A DNA stretch of 50,522 bases from an uncultured Gammaproteobacteria bacterium (GCA_905478855.1 CAJQKF010000003.1:1-50522); one strand, 5' to 3'. Shown: positions 35,742 to 45,140, counted from the stretch's first letter. Notes: generated by a model from the letters alone, not told the origin. Translations and numbers: made by a program.

Positions 35742-36905
35742 TTATACTCCAGCAGCTGCTGCAACTTTTTCGGCCGCATCAGCCATTGTTGTCGCATTGG
35801 TGATAGCGATACCCGATTGTGTCAGGATTTCACGACCTTTCTCCACATTCGTGCCTTCAAGTCGCACGACTAGTGGTACCGATAGACTAACCTCTCGTGC
35901 AGCGTTAACTAAACCTTCGGCAATAACATCACAACGCATGATACCGCCAAAAATATTAACCAGAATAGCTTTCAGATTCTGATTACGCAGCATAAGTTTA
36001 AATGCCTCTGTAACTTGCTCCGATGTCGCACCGCCGCCAACGTCGAGAAAATTTGCCGGTGAAGCGCCATACAGCTTGATGATATCCATAGTCGCCATCG
36101 CCAGCCCTGCACCGTTGACTAAACAACCAATAGTGCCGTCGAGCGAAATATAATTCAGACCGTATTTATCAGCCTCTACTTCTGCTGGATCTTCTTCATC
36201 AAGATCGCGTAACTCTACCAACTCCTTATGACGGTAAAGCGCATTGTCGTCAAAGTTAAACTTTGCATCCAATGCCATAACCCGCTCGTCATTCGTGATG
36301 ATCAACGGGTTAATTTCAGCCAACGAAGCATCCTTATCCCAAAACACCTGATAAAGAGACTGAAACAGACTAACGGCCTGATCTGTTAGATTACTCGGAA
36401 TACCGATTGCAGAAGATAGTGTTGAAGCTTGTGCAATCGTTAAGCCCACTTTCGGATCAATGAACGCTTTATGTATTTTTTCGGGGGTTTCCTCGGCTAC
36501 CGTTTCGATTTCCGTGCCACCCTCTGAACTAGCCATAAAGACGACTTGCTGGCTGGCTCGGTCTACGACTAATCCAACATACAGTTCTTCCTTTATCGAT
36601 GCACCTTCTTCAACTAACAATCGCTTAACTATCTGACCTTCTGCTCCGGTCTGATGGGTGACAAGATTCATTCCCAGAATTTCACCAGCAAATTGCTTAA
36701 CTTCATCCAGTGTGTCTGCAACCTTAACACCACCGCCCTTACCTCGACCGCCTGCGTGAATTTGAGCCTTTACTACCCACTTCGCGCCGCCAAGTGATTC
36801 TGCTGCTTTAGTAGCATCGCCAATAGAAAAGCAGGCTATGCCTTCTGGTACGGCAACCCCATACTCTCTAAGAATATCTTTACCCTGATACTCATGAATT
36901 TTCAT
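35742..36905 (-). CDS. sucC: Succinyl-CoA synthetase, beta subunit
   Basis: The 387-residue subunit has the N-terminal ATP-grasp nucleotide-binding fold and the C-terminal CoA-ligase domain. It begins [17 protein letters not shown] and contains the motifs [23 protein letters not shown] and [15 protein letters not shown]. It sets nucleotide specificity of the complex. AGGAG upstream of ATG 36905 is a strong ribosome binding site. sucCD form a two-gene operon ending at the bidirectional terminator after sucD. Confidence 0.96.
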   Translation of the reverse strand: MKIHEYQGKDILREYGVAVPEGIACFSIGDATKAAESLGGAKWVVKAQIHAGGRGKGGGVKVADTLDEVKQFAGEILGMNLVTHQTGAEGQIVKRLLVEEGASIKEELYVGLVVDRASQQVVFMASSEGGTEIETVAEETPEKIHKAFIDPKVGLTIAQASTLSSAIGIPSNLTDQAVSLFQSLYQVFWDKDASLAEINPLIITNDERVMALDAKFNFDDNALYRHKELVELRDLDEEDPAEVEADKYGLNYISLDGTIGCLVNGAGLAMATMDIIKLYGASPANFLDVGGGATSEQVTEAFKLMLRNQNLKAILVNIFGGIMRCDVIAEGLVNAAREVSLSVPLVVRLEGTNVEKGREILTQSGIAITNATTMADAAEKVAAAAGV

Positions 36906-37221
36906 AGATGAACTCCTGAATAGAAATCAAACAAACGAGTTAATAGTCAAACGGCATCAAACCAATGACTAATTCCACAAAGAATTAAGCATTGGTGCAA
37001 TGTCGAATTTCAATCTGTTGTAGCGGGGAAACAGGCATTAGAGATTGGAAAACAGCCGTTTAAAATTGATCCAGCAATCTAGGTCAATTGCGATACTCTA
37101 ACCCCAAGGAAAATTTCTCTTTAATAAAAGAATATCGAAGCTACTTCAGTACAGTGTTTTTATTATAGTAGCTTTCGACAAACTCGTGAGAATTTTTCTG
37201 TCAATTATCGAATTGTATTTT
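36906..37221. other. Intergenic between hpsP and sucC
   Basis: No gene was found. A hairpin at 37136-37177 (CGAAGCTACT and AGTAGCTTTCG, near-perfect with one extra T) lies about 45 bases downstream of the hpsP stop, read on the minus strand, and could be a weak terminator. The sucC promoter probably lies in the remaining AT-rich part. Confidence 0.4.
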
Positions 37222-38211
37222 CTAGGGTGTTAATACAACTTTCGGCGCTGCAATCTCACCACGGAGCAAAGCACTGAAAGTTTCAGGCCCTTCATCAAGA
37301 TGCCGTGTCTCAACCCAGTCCAGAGATCCATACGCACCGGAATAAAGCTTTTGCGCCGCTACACCGAGGTCTGCTTGGGTGTACGTATAGGCACCAATCA
37401 TAATAATCTCGGCTAACGTCATTTTACGAGCGTCAAGACCACCATTATTATCCATCAAACCAATATGCAAGAAAACACTTCCGGGTGCTGCTGCAAACAT
37501 CGACATTTCGCGGGTTTTCTGACTGCCGACACAGTCAATAACTAGATCAAAGCTACTTTCGTCCACGAGAGTTTCAATTGGATTAAATACCTGACTAAAA
37601 CCTGCAGCCCGAGCTGGACCCTGCCGTAGCTCATTAGTCTCGGCAATATGTATGTGCTCACAACCTTGATGCTTTAGTAATAAGGCTGTTAGTAAACCGA
37701 CACTACCGGCGCCTATTACTAGTGTTCGGGCTTCGGCTATGGGCCTTGCCATTACACGGGTAGCCAACACTAAACCATGTAACCCAGTTGCCGCAGGCTC
37801 AGTTAAGGCCGCCGCAACAGGATCCATATCATCAGCAACAAAGACTAAACATTGTTCCGGGATCGAAACTGCATCGGCATAGCCACCCGGTCTAGTCATT
37901 CCAATCATAGTGCGATCAGAACAAATATTGGGGCGCCCAGTTTCACAGTAATAACAACGATTACAACTGATTAACGGGTTAAGAATAACCCGTCGCCCTT
38001 TATGCTTGTCTGATGTTACTGTTCCACAAATCTCATGACCTAAAACTAATGGCGGTAGTCGACGCGCATCATGTCCTTGATAGGCATGCATGTCGGATCC
38101 ACAAATACCAACCGCATCAATCTTAACAACAACCTCATTCTCGCCCGCGACCGGATCGGGTTGTTGCATAATGGTCATTTCGTGAGGGGCTGTATAAACT
38201 AGTGCTTTCAT
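37222..38211 (-). CDS. hpsP: Zinc alcohol dehydrogenase, probable DHPS dehydrogenase HpsP
   Basis: The 329-residue MDR enzyme binds catalytic zinc through CGSDMHAYQGH and GHEICG and structural zinc through the four cysteines of CNRCYYCETGRPNIC. A Rossmann fold (VIGAGSVGLLTALLL) follows. The sorbitol/threonine dehydrogenase-like type oxidises secondary alcohols with NAD+. As last gene of the hpsN-O-P run it probably acts with HpsO to interconvert DHPS enantiomers through a 2-keto intermediate, feeding the R form to HpsN. The symbol rests on family and gene order, not on a residue-level signature. It starts 11 bases after hpsO. Confidence 0.75.
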   Translation of the reverse strand: MKALVYTAPHEMTIMQQPDPVAGENEVVVKIDAVGICGSDMHAYQGHDARRLPPLVLGHEICGTVTSDKHKGRRVILNPLISCNRCYYCETGRPNICSDRTMIGMTRPGGYADAVSIPEQCLVFVADDMDPVAAALTEPAATGLHGLVLATRVMARPIAEARTLVIGAGSVGLLTALLLKHQGCEHIHIAETNELRQGPARAAGFSQVFNPIETLVDESSFDLVIDCVGSQKTREMSMFAAAPGSVFLHIGLMDNNGGLDARKMTLAEIIMIGAYTYTQADLGVAAQKLYSGAYGSLDWVETRHLDEGPETFSALLRGEIAAPKVVLTP

Positions 38212-38222
38212 TATTTTAAGTC

Positions 38223-38984
38223 CTATCGGGCGGTAAATCCGCCGTCAACAAATAGAGTTTGGCCGGTAATATAATTCGATGCATTGGACGCTAAAAATAC
38301 TGCTGTTCCATGCAGATCCTCCAGCTTTCCGTTACGCCCCATTGTTGTTTGGTTGGCCGCCCATTGCTTTCGATCCGGATTATCGAAAACTGGCGCAGTG
38401 AGTTCTGTAGGAAAAAAACCTGGTGCGATTGCATTGCAATTAATTCCATACTTGGACCATGCCTCTGACATCGCACGGGTTAGCTGCTCTACACCACCTT
38501 TTGAAGCGCCGTAAGGCATACTATCTGGAAAAGCCCGACGTGACTGAAGGGACGCAATATTTATAATTTTGCCCCAACCTTGTTTCTTCATATCGCCAAT
38601 CAACAGCCGAGATAGAAAAAAGGGCACAGCCAAATTAATGTTTAGAGTTTGATCCCAACTCTCTATCGAGATGTCGTCGACCGGCTGCCGCAGATTAACA
38701 CCTGCACAATTAACAATAATATTGGGTATACCGAGTGATCGTTCTATTTCCCCAATCAAATTCGGTAGACTTTCCCTGTCTTCCAAATTCGCAGTGTAGG
38801 CGCTTGCAACGCCATTAGTCTGGCGAATACGTTCAACAGTTTCTTGTAATTTTTCAGTTCGGCGTGCTGCAACCGCAACAGAAGCACCAGCTGTCGCTAG
38901 TGCCTCCGCTATAGCTTGACCAATACCGGTACTTGCTCCGGTAATCAGCGCTATTTTCCCATTTAGATCAAATAAAGTAGTCAT
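38223..38984 (-). CDS. hpsO: Short-chain dehydrogenase, probable DHPS dehydrogenase HpsO
   Basis: The 253-residue SDR has the cofactor motif TGASTGIG (about residues 16-23), NCAG, catalytic Ser in IASLQS and YGASK (Tyr and Lys), and a terminal GQTLFVDGG. It uses NAD(P)H and is cytoplasmic. Position between hpsN and hpsP (gaps of 10 and 11 bases) suggests HpsO, proposed to oxidise one DHPS enantiomer at C2. By sequence alone it would only be a generic SDR, so the specific role is inferred from context. Confidence 0.75.
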   Translation of the reverse strand: MTTLFDLNGKIALITGASTGIGQAIAEALATAGASVAVAARRTEKLQETVERIRQTNGVASAYTANLEDRESLPNLIGEIERSLGIPNIIVNCAGVNLRQPVDDISIESWDQTLNINLAVPFFLSRLLIGDMKKQGWGKIINIASLQSRRAFPDSMPYGASKGGVEQLTRAMSEAWSKYGINCNAIAPGFFPTELTAPVFDNPDRKQWAANQTTMGRNGKLEDLHGTAVFLASNASNYITGQTLFVDGGFTAR

Positions 38985-38994
38985 ACAAAAAAGT

Positions 38995-40302
38995 CTACTT
39001 ATGTTCTAAGGTGAATTCCTCATCCGGAAAATACTTATGCAGACGATCATCACCAGAAAGTGCGTGTCCTTCCATACCTTCTAAACGAGATATACGTGAT
39101 GAGGCACCGCCAACACTTTTGTTAGCCTCTTTAGTCATACGCTGCCATGTTACGGTCTTAATAAACTTGCCTACACTCAAGCCTCCCGTATAACGGGCTG
39201 CGCCTTTAGTCGGTAAAATGTGATTAGTACCAGAACATTTATCACCGTAGGAAACAGTCGTTTCCTCACCAAGAAATAATGACCCGTAGTTGCTAAGATT
39301 GTCTAACCACCAATCCAAATTTTCAGCATGCACTTCCAAATGCTCCGGAGCGTATCCATCACTTGCCGTTACTGCTTCTTCAACAGTATCCACTAGAACA
39401 ACTTCGCCGTAATCACGCCAAGCGCTTTCAGCCGCTGTTCGATTTGGCTCTGGCAAGCGAGAAATATAATAAGGCGCTCTAGCGATAGCAGCTTCGGCAA
39501 CTTCTCGTGAAGTACTGATAAGCCATGCTGGAGAATCCGGACCATGTTCAGCCTGGCCAATAAGATCAGAAGCGACAATTTCAGGATCCGCAGTGTGATC
39601 TGCAATGACCGCAACTTCTGTTGGTCCAGCAAATAAATCGATACCTACACGACCAAACAGAATTCGCTTGGCTTCTGCAACAAAGCGATTACCTGGCCCA
39701 ACGATTACGTCCGCTGGATTACCCGTGAATAAGCCAAACGCCAATGCTGCAACACCCTGCACGCCACCCATATTCAAAATATGATCAGCACCGCAGAGAT
39801 TAGCTGTATAAATAATCGCAGGATGCGCGCCGTTATAATTTCGGTTTGGTGGGGAACATACGACGACATTCTTAACGCCGGCTACCTTCGCAGTAGTCAC
39901 ACTCATAACCGCAGAAGCGATATGAGCATATCGTCCTCCAGGCACATAACAACCCGCCGAGTTTACCGGTATCAGTCGTTGGCCAGCGAATAGACCAGGT
40001 GAAAGCTCAACATCAAAAGATTTCATACTGGCAAGCTGCGCTTCAGCGAAACCGCGCACTCTGTCGTAAGAAAACTGGATATCGTCTTTTATTGCCTGAG
40101 ATAACGAGTCAGAAGCCTTCTGAATATCTTCCGCAGTTAATACTGTTTGAGCGGAAAAATTATCCAGCTCAAGTGCGTATTTTTTCGCTCGCTCTTCCCC
40201 ACCCTGCTCAATTTCAGAAAGCATAGTGTTTACAATTGCGCGAGTATCGTCTTCTCCTGTAGCAGGCGTTTTGCTTGCTCGTTTAAGGAAAGTAATAGCC
40301 AA
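38995..40302 (-). CDS. hpsN: Sulfopropanediol 3-dehydrogenase HpsN (HisD-like)
   Basis: HpsN oxidises (R)-2,3-dihydroxypropane-1-sulfonate to (R)-sulfolactate with two NAD+. It is a histidinol dehydrogenase paralogue and would be named hisD by a naive search. Zinc ligands Q250, H253, D354 and H413 and catalytic E320-H321 (APEHLEVH) are all present. Subfamily-type segments include AGQRLIPVNSAGCYVPGGRY and FAGPTEVAVIADHTADPEI, and no his genes adjoin it. It has 435 residues. The start is TTG 40302, preceded by AGAGGA at good spacing. It heads hpsNOP and has its own LacI-type promoter-operator about 120 bases upstream. The next step, sulfolactate cleavage, is not encoded here. Confidence 0.87.
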   Translation of the reverse strand: MAITFLKRASKTPATGEDDTRAIVNTMLSEIEQGGEERAKKYALELDNFSAQTVLTAEDIQKASDSLSQAIKDDIQFSYDRVRGFAEAQLASMKSFDVELSPGLFAGQRLIPVNSAGCYVPGGRYAHIASAVMSVTTAKVAGVKNVVVCSPPNRNYNGAHPAIIYTANLCGADHILNMGGVQGVAALAFGLFTGNPADVIVGPGNRFVAEAKRILFGRVGIDLFAGPTEVAVIADHTADPEIVASDLIGQAEHGPDSPAWLISTSREVAEAAIARAPYYISRLPEPNRTAAESAWRDYGEVVLVDTVEEAVTASDGYAPEHLEVHAENLDWWLDNLSNYGSLFLGEETTVSYGDKCSGTNHILPTKGAARYTGGLSVGKFIKTVTWQRMTKEANKSVGGASSRISRLEGMEGHALSGDDRLHKYFPDEEFTLEHK

Positions 40303-40418
40303 TGTTTAGTCCTCTAAAAAACAGTTAAAAACAAAATAGATCCATCGGATTTATTAGATAATCGTTCGAATTGCAAAAAAGCATCCGAACCAAATAATTA
40401 CAGAAATTTCTAATGCAT

Positions 40419-40432
40419 TGTAAGCGCTTACA
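40419..40432. promoter_or_regulatory. LacI-type operator of hpsNOP
   Basis: TGTAAGCGCTTACA is a perfect 14-base palindrome with central CG, the usual form of LacI/GalR-family operators. It lies just downstream of the minus-strand -10 box, around the expected transcript start. Confidence 0.85.
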
Positions 40433-40442
40433 TAATGCGCCA

Positions 40443-40472
40443 TATTCAAACAGTTTCGATGTAACGTGTCAA
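40443..40472 (-). promoter_or_regulatory. hpsNOP promoter
   Basis: The minus strand has TTGACA (40472-40467), an 18-base spacer and TGAATA (40448-40443). The operator begins 10 bases further. A bound repressor would block initiation or early elongation toward hpsN. Confidence 0.75.
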
Positions 40473-40488
40473 CCGCCAATGCACTAAC

Positions 40489-41101
40489 TGTTCCGAGTAA
40501 ATTATCTGTCCGCTTAATCAGCAAATACGCTGTTCGGATTTTTTCTCATTATTCTCGGATAGTGGGACGAACCAGACAGCGTTTCTAAATAAGGTAAAAC
40601 AGACGAAATTTGAAAAAGCATACGAAGGTTATCAAGCCAGGTGATTATCACAAACAGAAGCAGAACCCCTAACCGGCGTGTGTGATCGCAGTTTTCGCCG
40701 GTATACTCACCAATACAATGATCCAACTGGGAAGATTTGTCAGACAAACGACCTGAGCAACCCTCTCACCGCCGGACGCCAAGAAATGAGGTTATGAAAT
40801 TACAAGATTTATACTCACGCCGTTATCGAGGCTAGAATGTGCGTCCCCTTCATGAATGATATAAGCGCGAACATGAAGATGTTGGGATACTTTTTCAAGT
40901 TATTACGCTATTCACACCTGAGCGAGCGGCAAGCGCAATGATGAAAAACAAAATATCCTTTGCTCATAAGTTTGTACAATCGATCGTCGACCTCCTTAAA
41001 CGGAGGCCGATAGATCGGTGTTATCCAGCCACACGTTATTGCAAACCATCATAGTAGCTATAGTGCAGCGACTGTCAATATGGCATAAGCACGACCATAA
41101 T
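40489..41101. other. Long gene-free spacer between hpsN and hpsLM
   Basis: About 600 bases separate the hpsN promoter from the hpsLM stop. Open frames here (such as 40514-40747, minus) are short and unrecognised. A hairpin CCTCC-TTAAAC-GGAGG with imperfect extension (about 40982-41016) lies downstream of hpsLM on the minus strand and may end that transcript. No other element was recognised. Confidence 0.4.
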
Positions 41102-43576
41102 TTACCCACCAGACATTACTCTGGGCAGCCAAAGCACCAGTTGCGGGAAGATAAATAGCAAGATCAGGCCGATAAGTTGAATCACCATGAATTGCATCAT
41201 GCCCAGGTAGATGTGTTTGAGATCCCAATCCGGCACAACCCCTTTCAGAAAGTAGGCTGACAAGGCAACAGGTGGGGATAGCCATGCGGTCTGCAGGTTT
41301 ACCGCAACCAGAATGCCAAACCAGACCATTAGGTCGTAGCGATCTAGCCCGTGGATGTCCAACGCCTCGACTGTTGGCAGCAAAATTGGCACAACGATTA
41401 ACACGATGGGGACCCACTCTAGCGGCCATCCTAGCAGGAATATTAGAGCCATAACCAATAAAAGGATAAAGTAAGGCGACATATCGAGGCCAAGCAGAAG
41501 CTCAGTCATCATCTTTGGCGTGCCCAAGTAACTAAATTCCGCTCCAAAGAAGTTCGATGCGGCAACTAGGAACATGATCAAAACAGTGATCTCTAGGGCT
41601 TTGACTAGACTGTCATAGAAACTAGGAAAAGTGAACTTGCCGTAACCGATAGATAACAAGATGGCTCCAAAGGCGCCCATCGCTGCGGCTTCCGCAGGTG
41701 TTGCCAAGCCAAGGAGTATTGACCCCAAGGCAAAAGAAATCAGGATCGTGGGAGGCATGAGCCCAGCAAAGAACTCATCCCAGAGATCCGAAAAATGAAA
41801 CCCATTGTCTGACGCGGAGTGATAGATCGGCCGGCCTAAATATGCCAGCAGCAGAGTAAATGCAGCAAAGGTTATCGACCAGATTGGCAGACTACCGTCC
41901 TCGCCTATATTCGCAAAAATCATATAGACGTGAAAGATTATCGCGATCGGAAGCACGATCCTGAGTACATTCAATCGACAGTATGCTGCATAGGCGATGG
42001 CACAGGTAATTGCCAAAACGATCAAGCCGCCAAATGGAATTACATCGCTAAAAGTACCGCCCATGGAAAGTCCAAAAACTCGGCAAACGGTCAAAACACC
42101 CAGACAAATCAGCGCTACCTCAGCGCCATAAAAAGCCGACGTTTGCGGTTGGTCCTCTTCAGACAAAATTGGCCCGAGGTCTGGATTCAGCCAGCAGCGT
42201 CCAAGCGTGTAGAGCAGATAGAGGATAGCCAGCATGGCGCCGGGAATAAAGGCTCCACGAAAAAGGTCCAGGGTTGAAACTTCCAGAACAGGTCCCATGA
42301 CGATCAGCATAATTGAGGGCGGTATCAGAATGCCCAATGTGCCGCCTGCGGTGATGGTTCCCGCAGCAAGCTTGACGTCATAACCTGCTCTACTCATGGT
42401 CGCACCCGCCATGATCCCAAGCAGAGTTACAGAAGCACCCACAATGCCAGTGGCGGCTGCAAAAATCGTAGATACGATTAGCACAGCGATAAATAACGCA
42501 CCGCGAACACGCGACATCATCATCTGGATCGCTGAAAACAAACGATCCATCAAACCAGCCGCTTCCATCACGATTCCCATCAGTACAAAAAGAGGCACCG
42601 CCATGAGCTGGTCGTTCAACATGGTAGAGTTTGTGTTCAGCGTCATCAACAGCGTGGTTAGCTTAAAGTTGGCGCCCCAAATACCGAAGATAAAGGCGAG
42701 AAAGATCAACGTGAACGCAATTGGAAAACCTATAAAAATCACAAAGAGCATGGCTCCTAGCATGATCAATCCGATTGTAGCTTTGTCTATGTTCGGGCGG
42801 GCGGACATGAAATCAAAAAACGCTTCGCCACCGGGGACAATACCCGGATAGAACACCGCTGCAACGAGCCAGGTCAATGCTATAATATAGGCAGGTAAGG
42901 CGCGAACAAACCAACGTTCTCGCTCTTTGCCCATCTTGTGAAATGCGCGGAAGATCTCAGGGATGCCTTGCAGCATCAAGAAGAAAGCACCGAGTGGCAT
43001 AGCTAAGCGCGCAGGCCATAAAATGGGTCCCCATGCACTGTCGACCTGCATGGTTTCACCTCTTGAAAAGGCAAGCCACCAGAAGTCTGAGGCGATAACG
43101 GTAAAGAAGATCATCGAAGGCATAAAAAACAGCAGGTACAGTGTTGCATCTACTGTCGCCTGTGTCTTTGCTGACCAATTTCGGTAAAGGAAATCAGCAC
43201 GGATATGAACGTTGCGCATCAAACCATAGCCCGCAGCCCCCATAAAGAGTACCCCGGCTATCATACGACTGGTATCATATACCCAAAGCGTCGGGCCAAG
43301 TCCGAGGGTTCGGGCGAGGTCTTCGAATCCGGCATTTTGCAAGACCGAAAAGGAGTTTCGTGAGAGGACTTCGATCACCACTGCAATAATGAGCGGCACC
43401 ATGAGCAGAGCAATAAACTGGCCTGCACGGAAATTAATGATGTCAATCGCTGCTGTTATAGGGCGTTGCCAGGATGTCATATCCTCTGGCGTTTCACCTG
43501 GGGCCTCGGCGCGACGTTCAGCGATCAGTTCGTCCGCAATTTCGAGGTCTTCTGGATTTACTTCATCTACAGCCAT
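41102..43576 (-). CDS. hpsLM: TRAP transporter fused small-large permease (HpsLM)
   Basis: The 824-residue inner-membrane protein joins a DctQ-type small subunit (about residues 30-230) and a DctM-type large subunit (about 260-824). The DctM part shows LFVLMGIVMEAAGLMDRLF, TAGGTLGILIPPSIMLIVMG and a late GLATPAEAAAMGAFGA. It imports its substrate with Na+ or H+ gradients together with the periplasmic binding protein HpsK. About 190 residues with extra membrane segments sit between the two conserved halves of DctM (about 475-660), which makes it longer than a simple fusion. The start at 43576 lies 194 bases after the hpsK stop. DHPS is the likely substrate from context. Confidence 0.85.
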   Translation of the reverse strand: MAVDEVNPEDLEIADELIAERRAEAPGETPEDMTSWQRPITAAIDIINFRAGQFIALLMVPLIIAVVIEVLSRNSFSVLQNAGFEDLARTLGLGPTLWVYDTSRMIAGVLFMGAAGYGLMRNVHIRADFLYRNWSAKTQATVDATLYLLFFMPSMIFFTVIASDFWWLAFSRGETMQVDSAWGPILWPARLAMPLGAFFLMLQGIPEIFRAFHKMGKERERWFVRALPAYIIALTWLVAAVFYPGIVPGGEAFFDFMSARPNIDKATIGLIMLGAMLFVIFIGFPIAFTLIFLAFIFGIWGANFKLTTLLMTLNTNSTMLNDQLMAVPLFVLMGIVMEAAGLMDRLFSAIQMMMSRVRGALFIAVLIVSTIFAAATGIVGASVTLLGIMAGATMSRAGYDVKLAAGTITAGGTLGILIPPSIMLIVMGPVLEVSTLDLFRGAFIPGAMLAILYLLYTLGRCWLNPDLGPILSEEDQPQTSAFYGAEVALICLGVLTVCRVFGLSMGGTFSDVIPFGGLIVLAITCAIAYAAYCRLNVLRIVLPIAIIFHVYMIFANIGEDGSLPIWSITFAAFTLLLAYLGRPIYHSASDNGFHFSDLWDEFFAGLMPPTILISFALGSILLGLATPAEAAAMGAFGAILLSIGYGKFTFPSFYDSLVKALEITVLIMFLVAASNFFGAEFSYLGTPKMMTELLLGLDMSPYFILLLVMALIFLLGWPLEWVPIVLIVVPILLPTVEALDIHGLDRYDLMVWFGILVAVNLQTAWLSPPVALSAYFLKGVVPDWDLKHIYLGMMQFMVIQLIGLILLFIFPQLVLWLPRVMSGG

Positions 43577-43660
43577 GCCCCTTCTCGCCCTATATATTTA
43601 TGCCCATTTTGGGCTGTTATTATTTGAAATGGGGTTAAACCCCCTTACGAAAACTTCGAA

Positions 43661-43682
43661 GCGAGGCCTTGACGGGCCTCGC
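43661..43682. terminator. Hairpin between hpsK and hpsLM
   Basis: GCGAGGCC-TTGACG-GGCCTCGC is a perfect 8-bp stem. It lacks a T-run on the minus strand, so it may cause only partial termination or 3'-end protection of the hpsK part, as often seen between binding-protein and permease genes. Confidence 0.5.
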
Positions 43683-43686
43683 AACG

Positions 43687-43777
43687 ACGTTTTTTTACTT
43701 CACGTTTTTTTACTTCACGTTTTTTTACTTCACGTTTTTTTACTTCACGTTTTTTTACTTCACGTTTTTATTACTTC
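43687..43777. repeat. 15-bp tandem repeat at the 3' end of hpsK
   Basis: Five exact copies of ACGTTTTTTTACTTC (43687-43761) are followed by a sixth copy with one changed region (43762-43777) that overlaps the last codons and stop of hpsK. On the minus strand each unit reads GAAGTAAAAAAACGT, so each copy repeats the Lys-stop end of the gene. It looks like slippage-driven expansion. Confidence 0.95.
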
Positions 43778-44868
43778 AGCGTAGCTGCATGTGCGCGACC
43801 CAAACTTGCGTTTGAAGTTTGTGCACCTGACCAGAATGGTACCACTGTGTCGGCGAAATCTTTTTGCGACTGCCACACTTCTGCAAAGAAATCGTTTTCA
43901 TCCGCAGCGGCTTGTAACGACTTTTTAGCGGCCGCCATGTACTCAGTAAAGTAATCCGCAGGCGTATCTTCAAGAATAACACCGTGATTTTCCGTCAGAT
44001 CCTTCAGCGCCTTACCGTTCTCAAAGATTCGGTAGGACATAGATTTTGACAGAGATGCGTTTGCCGCAACTTCTAGTGCTTTCTGCTCAATAGGACTCAG
44101 AGACTTGTAGAAATCGCCATTCACATACATGTCTGCGTTCACGACAACCTGATGTAGACCCTGAAGATAGTAGTGCTTTAACACTTTCTGGAAACCAAAC
44201 ACTGAGTCTGGCTTAGGGCAGCACCACTCTGCTGCATCGATAGTGCCTTTCTCTAGCGCTGGTAAGATATCGCCGCCACCCATAGCAACCGCTGGAACAC
44301 CGATTTCAGCGTATGCCGCACCAACCATGCCCGGAGGTGCACGGAAGCGCAATTTACGGAAGTCATCCATTGATTTAATCGGCTTAGGGAACCAACCGAG
44401 TGCTTCAGGACCTACTGGCTGTAGCATGAATCCTTTAACGTTAACGCCCATTTCTACCCAGAGTCGGTCATATAGCTCTTTACCACCGCCGAACTGGAAC
44501 CAACTCAGGAACGCGAGGTTATCGAGTCCTACACCGGCACCCGCAACAGGCGCACCGAACAAGTTGGCTGCAACGTGCTTGCCAGCCCAATAATGTGTCC
44601 ATGCGAAGCCCCCTTCAACCAGACCTGAGTCAACGGCATCAATGATATCTCGAGGTCCTACAACAGCACCTGCTGGCAAAACTTCGATGGTAAGCGAGCC
44701 ATCAGTTAGCGCTGCGACATCTTTACCGAACTCCCTCAGCATAACCACCTCATCAGCTGAGGTGGATAGCACCGACTGGATACGCAAGACCTTGTCAGCC
44801 GCAATGGCAGGCGACGCAATCAATGTCAAGGCTGCTGCGCAAGCAGCTACATATTTTAGTTTGATCAT
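43771..44868 (-). CDS. hpsK: TRAP transporter substrate-binding protein, probable DHPS-binding HpsK
   Basis: The 365-residue periplasmic protein has a signal peptide (MIKLKYVAACAAALTLIASP, cleaved after AIAA) and the DctP-type fold. The stretch FRKLRFRAPPGMVGAAYAEIG carries the conserved arginine that binds an acidic group, here presumably the sulfonate. An unusual Trp-Cys-Cys-Pro follows in IDAAEWCCPKPD. It delivers substrate to HpsLM. AGAGAAG lies just upstream of ATG 44868. First gene of the K-LM-N-O-P order, with its promoter about 360 bases upstream. GC is visibly higher than in flanking genes. Confidence 0.85.
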   Translation of the reverse strand: MIKLKYVAACAAALTLIASPAIAADKVLRIQSVLSTSADEVVMLREFGKDVAALTDGSLTIEVLPAGAVVGPRDIIDAVDSGLVEGGFAWTHYWAGKHVAANLFGAPVAGAGVGLDNLAFLSWFQFGGGKELYDRLWVEMGVNVKGFMLQPVGPEALGWFPKPIKSMDDFRKLRFRAPPGMVGAAYAEIGVPAVAMGGGDILPALEKGTIDAAEWCCPKPDSVFGFQKVLKHYYLQGLHQVVVNADMYVNGDFYKSLSPIEQKALEVAANASLSKSMSYRIFENGKALKDLTENHGVILEDTPADYFTEYMAAAKKSLQAAADENDFFAEVWQSQKDFADTVVPFWSGAQTSNASLGRAHAATLK

Positions 44869-45140
44869 ATTTACTTCTCTTGATTAAGAAAGCCTTCATT
44901 ATGTTATGCGTCCGCGAGGCAGAAGGCAACACCTCGGAGCGTGTTGGGCCGGTGGTCCGACCCGAGCATCAATATCGATACTCAGTACTGTTAACATACA
45001 TATCCACCCCTTCTCAGTTTAAGAATTCCCAATTTGGATACCATATTGACAGAAAGAAAGTTCTTAGCGGTCTGGATGGGGATGACACATTACATCACTC
45101 CAAAATGGAGCGATGATGTTTTCATTAAGCAATCCTCCTT
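44869..45140 (-). other. Long 5' leader of hpsK
   Basis: The predicted hpsK transcript starts near 45230, so about 360 bases precede the start codon, of which this is the part outside the duplicated cassette. I saw no gene and no clear riboswitch or terminator fold. Confidence 0.4.

Larger units (their letters stand above)
40346..40488. repeat. Promoter-operator cassette, copy A (upstream of hpsN)
   Basis: This stretch of 143 bases aligns in the same orientation with 45141-45282. Shared blocks include ATAATCG, ACAGAAATTTC, the operator TGTAAGCGCTTACA, TTCAAACAGTTT and TAACGTGTCAACCGCCAATG. The right half is nearly identical and the left half more diverged. Confidence 0.85.

Noticed and set aside
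38995..40302. Histidinol dehydrogenase (hisD) call
   Set aside because: The fold and zinc ligands fit HisD, but the gene lies with a TRAP transporter, an SDR, a zinc dehydrogenase and a LacI regulator, has HpsN-type segments, and no his gene is near.
42396..42851. 151-codon plus-strand frame
   Set aside because: It is antisense to hpsLM with low-complexity composition typical of a shadow of membrane-protein codons.
43687..43777. CRISPR array
   Set aside because: The units are 15 bases, directly adjacent with no spacers, and no cas genes are present.
43389..43784. 131-codon plus-strand frame with a repeated HVFLL unit
   Set aside because: It is antisense to hpsLM and the tandem repeat; the repeated residues are only the translation of the 15-bp DNA repeat.
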